Shown here: positions 6,025 through 14,415 of the stretch, piece after piece
Position numbering within the stretch: the stretch's first letter is position 1
Layout: every line of letters begins with the position of its first letter
Source: an uncultured Clostridium sp.
GTDB taxonomy: Bacteria; Bacillota; Clostridia; TANB77; CAG-508
DNA length: 46,637 nt
NCBI GenBank assembly: GCA_900554175.1
Contig: USGK01000010.1
Coordinates: 1 to 46,637 of the forward strand
Direction: 5' to 3'
Notes under the pieces: generated by a model
Seen by the model: only the letters and a program-made list of their open reading frames with translations
The model's database searches: none
Told to the model about the DNA's origin: nothing
Translations under genes and position numbers: made by a program

Positions 6025-8898
6025 AATGATAAGATAATTATAAAAAAAGCAAAAGTGCATAATTTAAAAAATATAAGTTTGGAAATTCCTAGAGATAAAT
6101 TAGTTGTTATAACAGGTCTTTCAGGTTCGGGAAAATCATCATTGGCATTTGATACATTATATGCCGAAGGGCAAAGAAGATATGTAGAAAGTCTCTCATC
6201 TTATGCGAGACAATTTTTAGGAATAATGGAAAAACCTGATGTAGAAAGAATAGATGGATTATCACCAGCAATATCAATAGATCAAAAAACAACATCAAAA
6301 AATCCTAGGTCAACTGTTGGAACTGTTACAGAAATTTATGATTATGTACGTTTAATATATGCAAGAATAGGAATTCCATATTGTCCGAATTGTGGAAGAA
6401 AAATAGAAAAACAATCTATAGATCAAATTATTGAAAAAATAATGGATATAGAACAAGGATCTAAAATTCAAATACTTGCACCAATAGTAAGAGGTAGAAA
6501 AGGTGAATATCGAAAAGAATTAGAAACAGCACAAAAAGAAGGGTTTGTTAGAGTTCGTATAGATAAAGAAATATATGAATTATCTGATTTACCTAAATTA
6601 GATAAAAATAAGAAACATGATATAGAACTTTTAGTAGACCGACTTGTTGTCAAAGATGAAATTAGGAGCAGACTTACAGAGTCAATTGAGACAGCGCTTA
6701 AACAGGCTAACAATATGGTTGTTATAAATGTTATACAAAAAAATCAAACTAAAGCGGAGCCTGGTGAGGTTATTTTAAAAGATGGTTCAAAAGATATTTT
6801 ATTTAGCTGTAATTATGCATGTCCTGATTGTGGTTTTAGTTTTCCAGAGTTAACACCACGAATGTTTTCATTCAATAATCCATTTGGAGCTTGTCCTGAT
6901 TGTATGGGAATAGGATATTTGATGAAAATGGATGAAGATTTAATTATTCCAGACAAAACAAAAACACTATATGATGGAGTAAAAGCTTTTGGTGCTAGCA
7001 ATATGAAAAAGGGAGAAACAATGGCTAAAATGTATTTTGAGGCTATTGGTAAGTATTATAATGTTGATATAAAAAAGCCAATAAATAAGTTACCTAGGGA
7101 ATTTTTAGAAAAGATTTTATATGGTACAGGTGAAGATGAAATAAATTTTGAGTATACTTCAAGTATAGGCACAAGAAAATTTACTGCTCCTTTTGAAGGA
7201 GTATTGCCTACTTTAGAGAGACGTCATAATGAAACAAAGTCAGATGGAATGAGAAGATTTTATGAATTATATATGAGTAATTTGGATTGTCCAACATGTA
7301 AAGGAACAAGGCTAAAAAAAGAAATTTTAGCAGTTAAGCTAGGAAACAAAAATATAATAGAATTAACAGATATGTCAATAAAAAATATGCAAGAATATTT
7401 AAGAAAATTAGAGTTAACAGATACTCAGAAAATTATTGCAGATATGGTACTAAAAGAAATAGATAAAAGACTTCAATTTTTAATAGATGTTGGTCTAGAA
7501 TATTTAACACTTTCAAGAAGTAGTGGAACTTTATCAGGAGGAGAAGCACAGAGAATCCGTTTAGCAACTCAAATAGGATCTGGGCTAACAGGAGTATTGT
7601 ATATATTAGATGAGCCAAGTATAGGACTTCATCAAAGAGACAATGATAAACTTTTGGCAACTTTAAAAAAATTGAGAGACTTAGGAAATACTTTAATAGT
7701 TGTAGAACATGATGAAGATACAATGTATGCTGCAGATCAGATAATAGATATTGGACCTAGTGCTGGTGTTCATGGTGGGAAGATTATGGCACAAGGAACT
7801 GCAGAAGAAATAAAAAATATTCCTGAATCTATAACTGGTCAATATTTAAGTGGAAAGAAAAAGATAGAAGTTCCTAAAACAAGAAGGAAGACCAATAGAA
7901 CAAAATGTATTGAAGTTAAAGGTGCAACTGAAAATAATTTGAAAAATATCGATGTGAAATTTCCACTTGGTGTTTTTAATTGCGTTACAGGGGTTTCAGG
8001 TTCTGGAAAGTCTACATTGGTAAATGAAATTCTATATAAAAATATAACTAAAACATTAAATGGCTCAAATGAAAAGCCAGGAAAATGCAAAGAAGTAAAA
8101 GGAATTCAAAATATAGATAAAATCATTGATATAGATCAATCACCAATTGGACGTACACCACGTTCAAATCCAGCAACATATACAGGAGTATTTGATGAAA
8201 TACGTACAATTTTTGCAAATACAAATGATGCTAAATTAAGAGGTTTTGATAAGGGAAGATTTAGTTTTAATGTATCTGGAGGCAGATGCGAAAGTTGTCA
8301 AGGTGACGGTGTACATAAAATAGAAATGCATTTTTTACCAGATGTATATGTTCCTTGTGAGGTATGTAAAGGTAAGAGATATAATTATGAAACTTTAGAG
8401 GTCAAATTTAAAGGAAAAAGTATATCAGATGTATTAGAAATGACTGTTGAAGAAGCACTAGAATTTTTCGATAAAATACCTAAAATTAAAAATAAAATAC
8501 AAACTTTATATGATGTTGGTTTAGGATATATTAAATTAGGACAACCTTCTACAACTTTATCAGGAGGAGAAGCACAAAGGGTTAAGCTTGCAACAGAACT
8601 TTCTAAAAGAGCTACTGGAAAAACTCTATATATTTTAGATGAACCAACAACAGGACTTCATATTGCAGATGTTCATAAATTAGTTAATATTTTACAACGT
8701 TTAGTTGATACTGGAAATACAATAATAGTAATAGAACATAATTTGGATTTAATAAAAACTGCAGATTATATAATTGATTTAGGTCCTGAAGGTGGAGAAA
8801 ATGGTGGAGAAATTGTTGCTGTTGGAACACCAGAGCAGGTTTGTAAAAATGATAGAAGCTATACAGGAAAGTTTTTAAAGAAATATATAAATAGATAA
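6022..8898 (+). CDS. uvrA: UvrABC excinuclease subunit A
   Basis: UvrA is the damage-sensing ATPase of nucleotide excision repair; it loads UvrB at lesions and acts in the cytoplasm on DNA. At 958 residues it is near the usual length. Two ABC ATPase modules are visible: Walker A at 32-40 and about 657-665, with LSGGEAQR signatures near 504 and 846. Zinc-binding cysteine pairs occur at the usual places, including Cys-Pro-Asn-Cys, Cys-Pro-Asp-Cys, and Cys-Glu-Ser-Cys/Cys-Glu-Val-Cys. The N-terminus matches family starts. uvrB is not in the window; uvrC lies at 22907. The start region has an unusual hairpin between ribosome binding site and ATG. No convincing LexA box is present. Confidence 0.98.
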   Translation: MNDKIIIKKAKVHNLKNISLEIPRDKLVVITGLSGSGKSSLAFDTLYAEGQRRYVESLSSYARQFLGIMEKPDVERIDGLSPAISIDQKTTSKNPRSTVGTVTEIYDYVRLIYARIGIPYCPNCGRKIEKQSIDQIIEKIMDIEQGSKIQILAPIVRGRKGEYRKELETAQKEGFVRVRIDKEIYELSDLPKLDKNKKHDIELLVDRLVVKDEIRSRLTESIETALKQANNMVVINVIQKNQTKAEPGEVILKDGSKDILFSCNYACPDCGFSFPELTPRMFSFNNPFGACPDCMGIGYLMKMDEDLIIPDKTKTLYDGVKAFGASNMKKGETMAKMYFEAIGKYYNVDIKKPINKLPREFLEKILYGTGEDEINFEYTSSIGTRKFTAPFEGVLPTLERRHNETKSDGMRRFYELYMSNLDCPTCKGTRLKKEILAVKLGNKNIIELTDMSIKNMQEYLRKLELTDTQKIIADMVLKEIDKRLQFLIDVGLEYLTLSRSSGTLSGGEAQRIRLATQIGSGLTGVLYILDEPSIGLHQRDNDKLLATLKKLRDLGNTLIVVEHDEDTMYAADQIIDIGPSAGVHGGKIMAQGTAEEIKNIPESITGQYLSGKKKIEVPKTRRKTNRTKCIEVKGATENNLKNIDVKFPLGVFNCVTGVSGSGKSTLVNEILYKNITKTLNGSNEKPGKCKEVKGIQNIDKIIDIDQSPIGRTPRSNPATYTGVFDEIRTIFANTNDAKLRGFDKGRFSFNVSGGRCESCQGDGVHKIEMHFLPDVYVPCEVCKGKRYNYETLEVKFKGKSISDVLEMTVEEALEFFDKIPKIKNKIQTLYDVGLGYIKLGQPSTTLSGGEAQRVKLATELSKRATGKTLYILDEPTTGLHIADVHKLVNILQRLVDTGNTIIVIEHNLDLIKTADYIIDLGPEGGENGGEIVAVGTPEQVCKNDRSYTGKFLKKYINR

Positions 8899-8906
8899 AA
8901 AACGTC

Positions 8907-8935
8907 TTGAATTTTAAGGGAAAATAAAGTATAAT
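8907..8935 (+). promoter_or_regulatory. Sigma-A type promoter for the adaptor-like gene
   Basis: TTGAAT (8907-8912), a 17-bp spacer and TATAAT (8930-8935) lie just after the uvrA stop. The leader to the start at 9015 is about 73 nt. Confidence 0.65.
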
Positions 8936-8974
8936 ACTTAAAGATTTTTAATATTTATTTGCACATTAGAGAAA

Positions 8975-9017
8975 GGAGATAGTAAACTAATTTTTTAGAT
9001 TACTAATTTAAAATATG
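8975..9017 (+). promoter_or_regulatory. Translation start with hairpin between Shine-Dalgarno and ATG
   Basis: GGAG (8975-8978) lies 36 nt from ATG 9015. The interval folds as TAGTAA (8980-8985) with TTACTA (9000-9005), an A-A mismatch, CTAA (8987-8990) with TTAG (8995-8998) and a T4 loop. Looping it out leaves 10 nt between Shine-Dalgarno and ATG. A stop at 9009-9011 rules out an upstream in-frame start. Confidence 0.55.
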
Positions 9018-9839
9018 AAGAATAAAAATTGGATAATAATTTTGATAATGGCAATTGCTTTAATGATTTCATTAGGATATAGTTTAAATTTAAGAAGAAA
9101 AGTTAATGAAATTGCGGCTAAAGAATCTGTAATAATATCAAGAAGTATTGTACAACTTACAGCTAGTAATGTCTCAATAAAAAATGTTTTAACAATACAA
9201 GGAAATGTAATAAGAAAGTCGGAAATAAATAAGATTATTTCAAATTCTGAAGGTTCAAATCAAAATAATGAAATAAATAGTGATGTTATTGAAGAAAATG
9301 AAAGTGTTGAGAAAATAGAATATGTTATTGCAGTAAATTTATCAACAGAAGAATCACAAAAAAAAGTAAAAGTTGGACAAGATATAGAAATAAAAATTGA
9401 AAAAGATGGTAAAAATTTAAAATATACTGGTAAAATTACTAAAATAGAAAAAAATGAGCAAAATAATCAAAATGTAGCAATCATTGAATTTAATTTTGAT
9501 GAAAATATTCAAGAAAATATGAAAGTTACATGTACAATAATTGTAGAAGAAGCAGAAGAAGTAATAGCAGTGCCAATTGCAGCAATTAAAACTAGAGAGA
9601 AAAAAGACCTAAATACTATAGATGATAAAAATAACTTAAAAAATGAAGTAAATGAAAATTCTCAAAATACACAAATGCAAAATGAAGATAGTTCAAAAAT
9701 TGAAAAGTACGTAATTGTTGTTAATGATGATGGCACAACAAGTGATGTTGTAGTGGAAACAGGAATATCAGATGATTCTTATATAGAAATTGTTTCAGGT
9801 CTATCAGAAGGACAAAAGGTACAAATTGTTGAAGAATAA
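9015..9839 (+). CDS. Membrane-anchored protein resembling the C-terminal part of efflux adaptor (HlyD/RND) proteins
   Basis: The 274-residue protein has one N-terminal membrane segment (about 6-24) and an extracytoplasmic region. The segments Val-Ile-Ala-Val-Pro-Ile-Ala-Ala-Ile (about 185-193) and Val-Glu-Thr-Gly-Ile-Ser-Asp-Asp-Ser, ending Gly-Leu-Ser-Glu-Gly-Gln-Lys-Val, match the beta-barrel and membrane-proximal domains of periplasmic adaptor subunits of ABC-type efflux pumps. The lipoyl and coiled-coil hairpin region usual in such adaptors is replaced by a short Asn/Glu-rich stretch, and no transporter subunit is nearby. It may therefore be a degenerate or repurposed adaptor. It is followed after 21 nt by the 763-residue orphan, so the two are probably one operon. 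Confidence 0.6.
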   Translation: MKNKNWIIILIMAIALMISLGYSLNLRRKVNEIAAKESVIISRSIVQLTASNVSIKNVLTIQGNVIRKSEINKIISNSEGSNQNNEINSDVIEENESVEKIEYVIAVNLSTEESQKKVKVGQDIEIKIEKDGKNLKYTGKITKIEKNEQNNQNVAIIEFNFDENIQENMKVTCTIIVEEAEEVIAVPIAAIKTREKKDLNTIDDKNNLKNEVNENSQNTQMQNEDSSKIEKYVIVVNDDGTTSDVVVETGISDDSYIEIVSGLSEGQKVQIVEE

Positions 9840-9860
9840 AAAGAATGGAGCTGATAGAAA

Positions 9861-12152
9861 TTGCCTAGAAGGAAGAAATTAGAGTTAGAAAGTGCTATAC
9901 AAGAAAAGTTGGATTATATAGGTTTAGATTTGCAAAAAGTACCTGCAAGCATTACTAAGTATGAAGAATTAAATTATAAAATAATAAAAAATTATGATGA
10001 GAAGCAATATAAACAATATAGATTTGTTAATATAAGTGATATTCAAATATTATTTTCAAATACAAATAGGTTAAATACAGTAAAAGAAAAATACGAAAAT
10101 GCAAGACCTATTGCCTATTATTTGGATTACAAAAATCAAGAGAATTTAGAGTATTATACAACTTTTCTAAGTATGCTAAAAAAAGTTGAAATATATGAGA
10201 TAGACAAGATTGAAGAAGAACAGAAAAGACTTTCTAAAAAAATACCTTTTAAAGTCAAATATGAAGGAAATTATTTATGGCAAATATATTATTCTGAATA
10301 TGATGACAAATATTTTATGATTGTTCCAACAGAGGATTCAGACTACTCAACTTTATTTTATCTATTAAAAAAGAAGTTGGAAAATAATAAAGATGAAAAG
10401 ATTTTTGTTCCTGTAAGTTATGTGGATTATTCTAGCAATATTCTAAGAAAATCAGAAATAAAAGACTTAGAGAATTATTTATGGTTATTTACGAGAGATT
10501 ATCCAATGATTTACGAAGTATATGACAAAAAAGATAATGCATCAATACAAATAGTTGGAGAAACAGAGATATATGGTAAAATAAAAACATTATATAAAGT
10601 GATTTTAAATAGTTCAAAAGATGCTAACAAGTTTTATAAAATTGTAAAGGCTCTATTTATAATTCAATCAGAATTACCAAATTATTTCGAATTTCAAACT
10701 AATATTGACGAAAAAGGAATATTAGGATTTTACTTAAACAATGCCAAAATAGAATATGAGAGTTTGCCGGAATTTATTGTAGAGCAATATTTAAGATCTA
10801 TTAGTTTAAAGGAACAAAATAATAATGATCTTTGTGAGTTAAAAAATAAAATTCAGAAATTAAAAACTGAGGGAGAAAGGTTAGAAGCAGATTATATTGC
10901 TAAGGAAAAACAAATATCAACATATTTAGAGTGCAAAAAAACATTTTTTGGGAAAGTAAAATTTTTCTTTAAGTCTGGCAAGAAGAAAGAGAAAATTCAT
11001 CCTCAAAAGATAATTTTAGAAGATAGGATGAATAGAGTAAAAAATGAAGATATAAGAAAAGAAAAAGTTAAATTAAGTGTGAAAAATTATACTTTAGAGG
11101 AATTGTTAGAAAGTTATAGAGAATTAGAACAAAAAGAAACAGAAAAAAAGAATGTTATAATGGATATAAATGCCTTAAAACTAAAAAATAAGAATTTAAA
11201 AAGAAAATTATTTAATGCGACAGCATATGTAGATGAAATAAATAAACATAAAAGAAGTATATTTGAATTTTGGAAGTATTCTAATAAAGATGAAGTAGCT
11301 TCTTTAGATGAAGGTGAAGAAGAAGAAAATATAACAAAGGATATGGAAAAAACATTTAATTATGATGATGATTTTGAGACTTTTGGAAATAGAGCAGATA
11401 AACTTCAAAGAAAATACTTAACAGATGATGAATTGGAAAGTGCTTTTATAGCAACTACAGATCTTTTTGATTTATTAAATAGAATAGACAAAAATGAAGC
11501 ACCTAATAAAGAAATTGCAGATGCTCTAAAAAAGATAAAACAAGAAAAAGAAGAACAGATGCAAGAAGAAAACGAAGAGAGCTTTGATATATTTGGAAAA
11601 CTAAATAGTATAATAGATTCAGAAAAAACAATTGGAAATAGAGTTCATAGAGAAGTTGAAAGAAATAAATATGATATTTTAGCAATAAAAAAGGGTTTAA
11701 GAGGTATTGAATTTAAAAGATTATTAGATGATGTAATTGATAAAATTAAGTCAGCAATAAACAAGATCACTTTAGATAATCAAATATATGTATATAAAGC
11801 AACAAATTTTGAATTAGAGTTAGACAGAATGCAAAGGCTTTCGTTAAATGTTAAAGAAGAGTTAGCCAATTGTTTAAACGAAAAAAAATCAAAGGATGAT
11901 ATATATTTATATAAAATCAAACTAAATAAAAATACTAATTTTTTAGCTTTTTCAAATATAATTTTCTATAATAATAAAAATATGACTTTGCCGCTTGGAA
12001 TGAATTTATCTTCAGAAATTTTAGTTGATTTAGGAAATTTAAAGTTGAATAAAGTTGGAGAGAAAACACTTCATAAATTAAAATTTGATGATGAAGAGAA
12101 TGATTTCTCAGATATGAAAGTAAAAACAATTAAAGTTATTGAATTAGAATAA
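9861..12152 (+). CDS. Large coiled-coil protein of unknown function
   Basis: The 763-residue protein is not recognised. It starts at TTG with TGGAG upstream at 10-nt spacing. Residues about 1-310 look globular and rich in aromatic residues; about 320-470 contain two long coiled-coil stretches separated by a basic hydrophobic patch (about 365-385, Phe/Lys-rich); about 490-590 are acidic and low-complexity; about 590-763 form a second globular region of alternating helices and strands. No signal peptide, Walker motif or catalytic signature is visible. Coupling with the adaptor-like gene suggests an envelope-linked or scaffold role, which is inference only. A terminator follows at once, and codon use is like that of the neighbours. 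Confidence 0.7.
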   Translation: MPRRKKLELESAIQEKLDYIGLDLQKVPASITKYEELNYKIIKNYDEKQYKQYRFVNISDIQILFSNTNRLNTVKEKYENARPIAYYLDYKNQENLEYYTTFLSMLKKVEIYEIDKIEEEQKRLSKKIPFKVKYEGNYLWQIYYSEYDDKYFMIVPTEDSDYSTLFYLLKKKLENNKDEKIFVPVSYVDYSSNILRKSEIKDLENYLWLFTRDYPMIYEVYDKKDNASIQIVGETEIYGKIKTLYKVILNSSKDANKFYKIVKALFIIQSELPNYFEFQTNIDEKGILGFYLNNAKIEYESLPEFIVEQYLRSISLKEQNNNDLCELKNKIQKLKTEGERLEADYIAKEKQISTYLECKKTFFGKVKFFFKSGKKKEKIHPQKIILEDRMNRVKNEDIRKEKVKLSVKNYTLEELLESYRELEQKETEKKNVIMDINALKLKNKNLKRKLFNATAYVDEINKHKRSIFEFWKYSNKDEVASLDEGEEEENITKDMEKTFNYDDDFETFGNRADKLQRKYLTDDELESAFIATTDLFDLLNRIDKNEAPNKEIADALKKIKQEKEEQMQEENEESFDIFGKLNSIIDSEKTIGNRVHREVERNKYDILAIKKGLRGIEFKRLLDDVIDKIKSAINKITLDNQIYVYKATNFELELDRMQRLSLNVKEELANCLNEKKSKDDIYLYKIKLNKNTNFLAFSNIIFYNNKNMTLPLGMNLSSEILVDLGNLKLNKVGEKTLHKLKFDDEENDFSDMKVKTIKVIELE

Positions 12153-12157
12153 ATAAG

Positions 12158-12190
12158 AAAAAGACCAATTTAAATTTATTGGTCTTTTTT
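12158..12190 (+). terminator. Rho-independent terminator
   Basis: The arms AAAAAGACCAAT and ATTGGTCTTTTT form a stem ending in a T tract. It ends the adaptor/orphan operon. Confidence 0.9.
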
Positions 12191-12191
12191 T

Positions 12192-12221
12192 GTATAATTT
12201 TTTCCTTTTTATGTAATACTA
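12192..12221 (+). promoter_or_regulatory. Candidate SigG promoter of spoVT
   Basis: GTATA (12192-12196), an 18-bp spacer and AATACTA (12215-12221) differ by one base from the forespore SigG-type pattern (GNATR, N18, CATNNTA). spoVT is SigG-dependent in B. subtilis. A second GTATA-AATACTA pair with 19-bp spacing lies slightly downstream. Confidence 0.35.
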
Positions 12222-12280
12222 AGTATAAATTTAATAAAAATTTAAGAATACTAAATAATATGGAAGGAATGTGATTAGAT

Positions 12281-12835
12281 ATGAAAGCAACAGGAGTTGT
12301 AAGAAGAATAGATGACTTAGGAAGAGTCGTTATACCAAAAGAAATAAGAAAAACGCTGAGGATAAAGGAAGGAGACCCATTAGAAATTTTTACAGATAAA
12401 GAAGGTGGAATAATTTTAAAAAAATATTCTCCGATAGGTGAACTTACAGAATTTGCAGAGGAATATGCTGAAACACTTTCAAAAACAACAGGTCATATTG
12501 CTTTTATAACCGATAAAGATACTGTAATTGCAGTTTCTGGAGGTTCAAAAAAAGAATATCTTGAAAAAGGTGTAAGTTCAGAACTAGAACAATTGATGGA
12601 AGATAAAGAAGTATATACAAGCAAAGAAAATAGAGATATGGCAATGCCTATTATTAATAATGAAAAAGATGATAGAAAGTACAATTCTCAAATAATTTAT
12701 CCTATTATTTCTAATGGAGATACAATTGGAACAGTTATACTTTTATCAAAAGAATCAAACATAAAAATGAATGAGGTTGAAAAAAAGGTGGTTCAATCTG
12801 CAGCGACTTTTTTAGGAAGTCAAATGGAAATATAA
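12281..12835 (+). CDS. spoVT: Stage V sporulation protein T (AbrB-family regulator)
   Basis: SpoVT is a forespore transcription factor that tunes SigG-dependent genes and spore coat and resistance properties. The 184-residue protein has an N-terminal swapped-hairpin AbrB/SpoVT DNA-binding domain (about 1-50, with Arg-Arg-Ile-Asp-Asp-Leu-Gly-Arg-Val-Val-Ile-Pro-Lys-Glu) and a C-terminal GAF-like domain (about 55-184). The GAF extension and length separate it from AbrB itself. The ribosome binding site GGAAGGA lies 12 nt from ATG, slightly long. The gene is monocistronic, with a terminator immediately after. Confidence 0.95.
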   Translation: MKATGVVRRIDDLGRVVIPKEIRKTLRIKEGDPLEIFTDKEGGIILKKYSPIGELTEFAEEYAETLSKTTGHIAFITDKDTVIAVSGGSKKEYLEKGVSSELEQLMEDKEVYTSKENRDMAMPIINNEKDDRKYNSQIIYPIISNGDTIGTVILLSKESNIKMNEVEKKVVQSAATFLGSQMEI

Positions 12836-12855
12836 TGTAAATTTTAATTGTATAA

Positions 12856-12888
12856 AGACCCTAAATTAATTTTATTTTAGGGTTTTTT
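12856..12888 (+). terminator. Rho-independent terminator after spoVT
   Basis: The stem ACCCTAAA/TTTAGGGT is followed by TTTTT. Confidence 0.85.
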
Positions 12889-12909
12889 ATATAAAAATAC
12901 TTTTTAAAG

Positions 12910-12938
12910 TTGACAATTTCTATCAAAAAGTATATACT
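12910..12938 (+). promoter_or_regulatory. Sigma-A type promoter of the NlpC/P60 gene
   Basis: TTGACA (12910-12915), a 17-bp spacer and TATACT (12933-12938). Transcription would start about 25 nt before the ATG at 12969. Confidence 0.7.
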
Positions 12939-12968
12939 ATGTGCATAAAATAAATATAGGAGTATTAT

Positions 12969-14393
12969 ATGGAAAAAATTATTAAAAAAATACTAATAAT
13001 AGTTATATACGTAGGATTAATTTTAATAAGCACGAAAGTATATGCAGATACAGGGGTTACAACAGCTGAAACAACTAGAATAAGAGAAAAAAGTTCGACT
13101 GATTCAGAAATTGTAGCATTGGTATCAGTCGGAGAAGAAGTTACAATTTTATCAAGTGAAGATAACTGGTATAAAGTAGAATATGAGAAAAATGGAAAAA
13201 ATCATTCAGGATATATAAGAAAAGATATGTTAGATGTAACTAATAGTGAGGATACAAATAATACAACATCAAATGACAAGCAAGAAGAAACAAATTCAAC
13301 TGAAATAAATCAGACAAGTGAGAATAATGTTAGTGATATTGTTAAAGATGAAGAAAATGATAGTATATCAGTTGGTTATACAGCTAAATCAGATAAAATA
13401 TTAGAGTTGAAAATTTTGCCAACAATTACTGCTAGTGTAATTTCACAAGTTGAAAGCAATCAAGAATATAAAGTAAAAGAAGTAATGAATAAATGGAGCT
13501 ATATAGAATCTAATGAAATATCAGGTTGGATTTCAAATAGTAAATTAAGTGGTAGTGTTAAAGCAAGCGATGTAAAAGAAGAAAATTCTAATACTGAGGA
13601 AAATGAGCAAAAAGAAGAAAATATTTCAAAAGAAGAAGATAAAAAACAAGAGACAAATGAGCCAGTTAAAGAAGAGAAGACAACAGAGGTAACAAATAAA
13701 ACAAAATATATTAGTGCAGAGACTCTTAATATAAGAGAAGAAGCTAGTTCTAGTGGAAAAATTATATCGCAATTAGATATGAATACAAAAGTAAAAGTAA
13801 TTGAAGAAGTTAATGATTCTTGGTGTAAGATTGAAGCAAATGGTGTAAAAGGTTATGTATCAAGTAAGTTTTTATCAGATTCTAAAGTACAGACAACATC
13901 AAGAAATGAGGGAACAGCTAGAGAAGAATCTAAAAATGAACAAAAAAATAATGAATCGACTGAAAAGACAACAAATAATAATTCAAGTGATGAAAAATCA
14001 GAGAATAACACATCATCTTCTACAACTGGAAGTAGTGTGGTTCAGTACGCAAAACAGTATTTAGGGTGTAAATATGTAATGGGTGGAACATCGCCATCAG
14101 GTTTTGATTGTTCAGGTTTTACAAGCTATGTATATAAACATTTTGGAGTATCACTTAGCAGAGCATCTGGTGCGCAAGCATCAAATGGAACAGGTGTAAG
14201 TAGGAGCAATTTGAATTTAGGTGATATTTTAATATTTAATAATTCATCGAATACTGCTGTAGGTCATGTAGGAATTTATATAGGGGAAAACAAATTTATA
14301 CATGCTGCAAATCCATCAAAAGGAGTTATAATAACATCACTTTCTGATAGTTATTACTCAAAAAGATATGTTGGAGCAAGAAGAGTTTTATAA
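12969..14393 (+). CDS. Secreted SH3b/NlpC-P60 peptidoglycan endopeptidase
   Basis: The protein is exported and predicted to cut peptide stems of peptidoglycan. The order is signal peptide (about 1-26, cleavage after Val-Tyr-Ala), three bacterial SH3 domains (about 28-90, 138-195 and 247-305) separated by Asn/Glu/Ser-rich linkers, and an NlpC/P60 domain (about 355-474). The catalytic triad is visible: Cys381 in Phe-Asp-Cys-Ser-Gly-Phe, His433 in Gly-His-Val-Gly-Ile-Tyr, and His445 in Phe-Ile-His-Ala-Ala-Asn. The start has TAGGAG at proper spacing. The TTG-started comEC gene follows after 22 nt, so the two may be cotranscribed. The substrate bond and growth phase are not evident. Confidence 0.92.
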   Translation: MEKIIKKILIIVIYVGLILISTKVYADTGVTTAETTRIREKSSTDSEIVALVSVGEEVTILSSEDNWYKVEYEKNGKNHSGYIRKDMLDVTNSEDTNNTTSNDKQEETNSTEINQTSENNVSDIVKDEENDSISVGYTAKSDKILELKILPTITASVISQVESNQEYKVKEVMNKWSYIESNEISGWISNSKLSGSVKASDVKEENSNTEENEQKEENISKEEDKKQETNEPVKEEKTTEVTNKTKYISAETLNIREEASSSGKIISQLDMNTKVKVIEEVNDSWCKIEANGVKGYVSSKFLSDSKVQTTSRNEGTAREESKNEQKNNESTEKTTNNNSSDEKSENNTSSSTTGSSVVQYAKQYLGCKYVMGGTSPSGFDCSGFTSYVYKHFGVSLSRASGAQASNGTGVSRSNLNLGDILIFNNSSNTAVGHVGIYIGENKFIHAANPSKGVIITSLSDSYYSKRYVGARRVL

Positions 14394-14415
14394 TATTATA
14401 TAAAGGTGGTACATA

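Noticed and set aside
13855..14064. 69-codon frame inside the NlpC/P60 gene
   Set aside because: Out-of-frame shadow of a well-supported gene.
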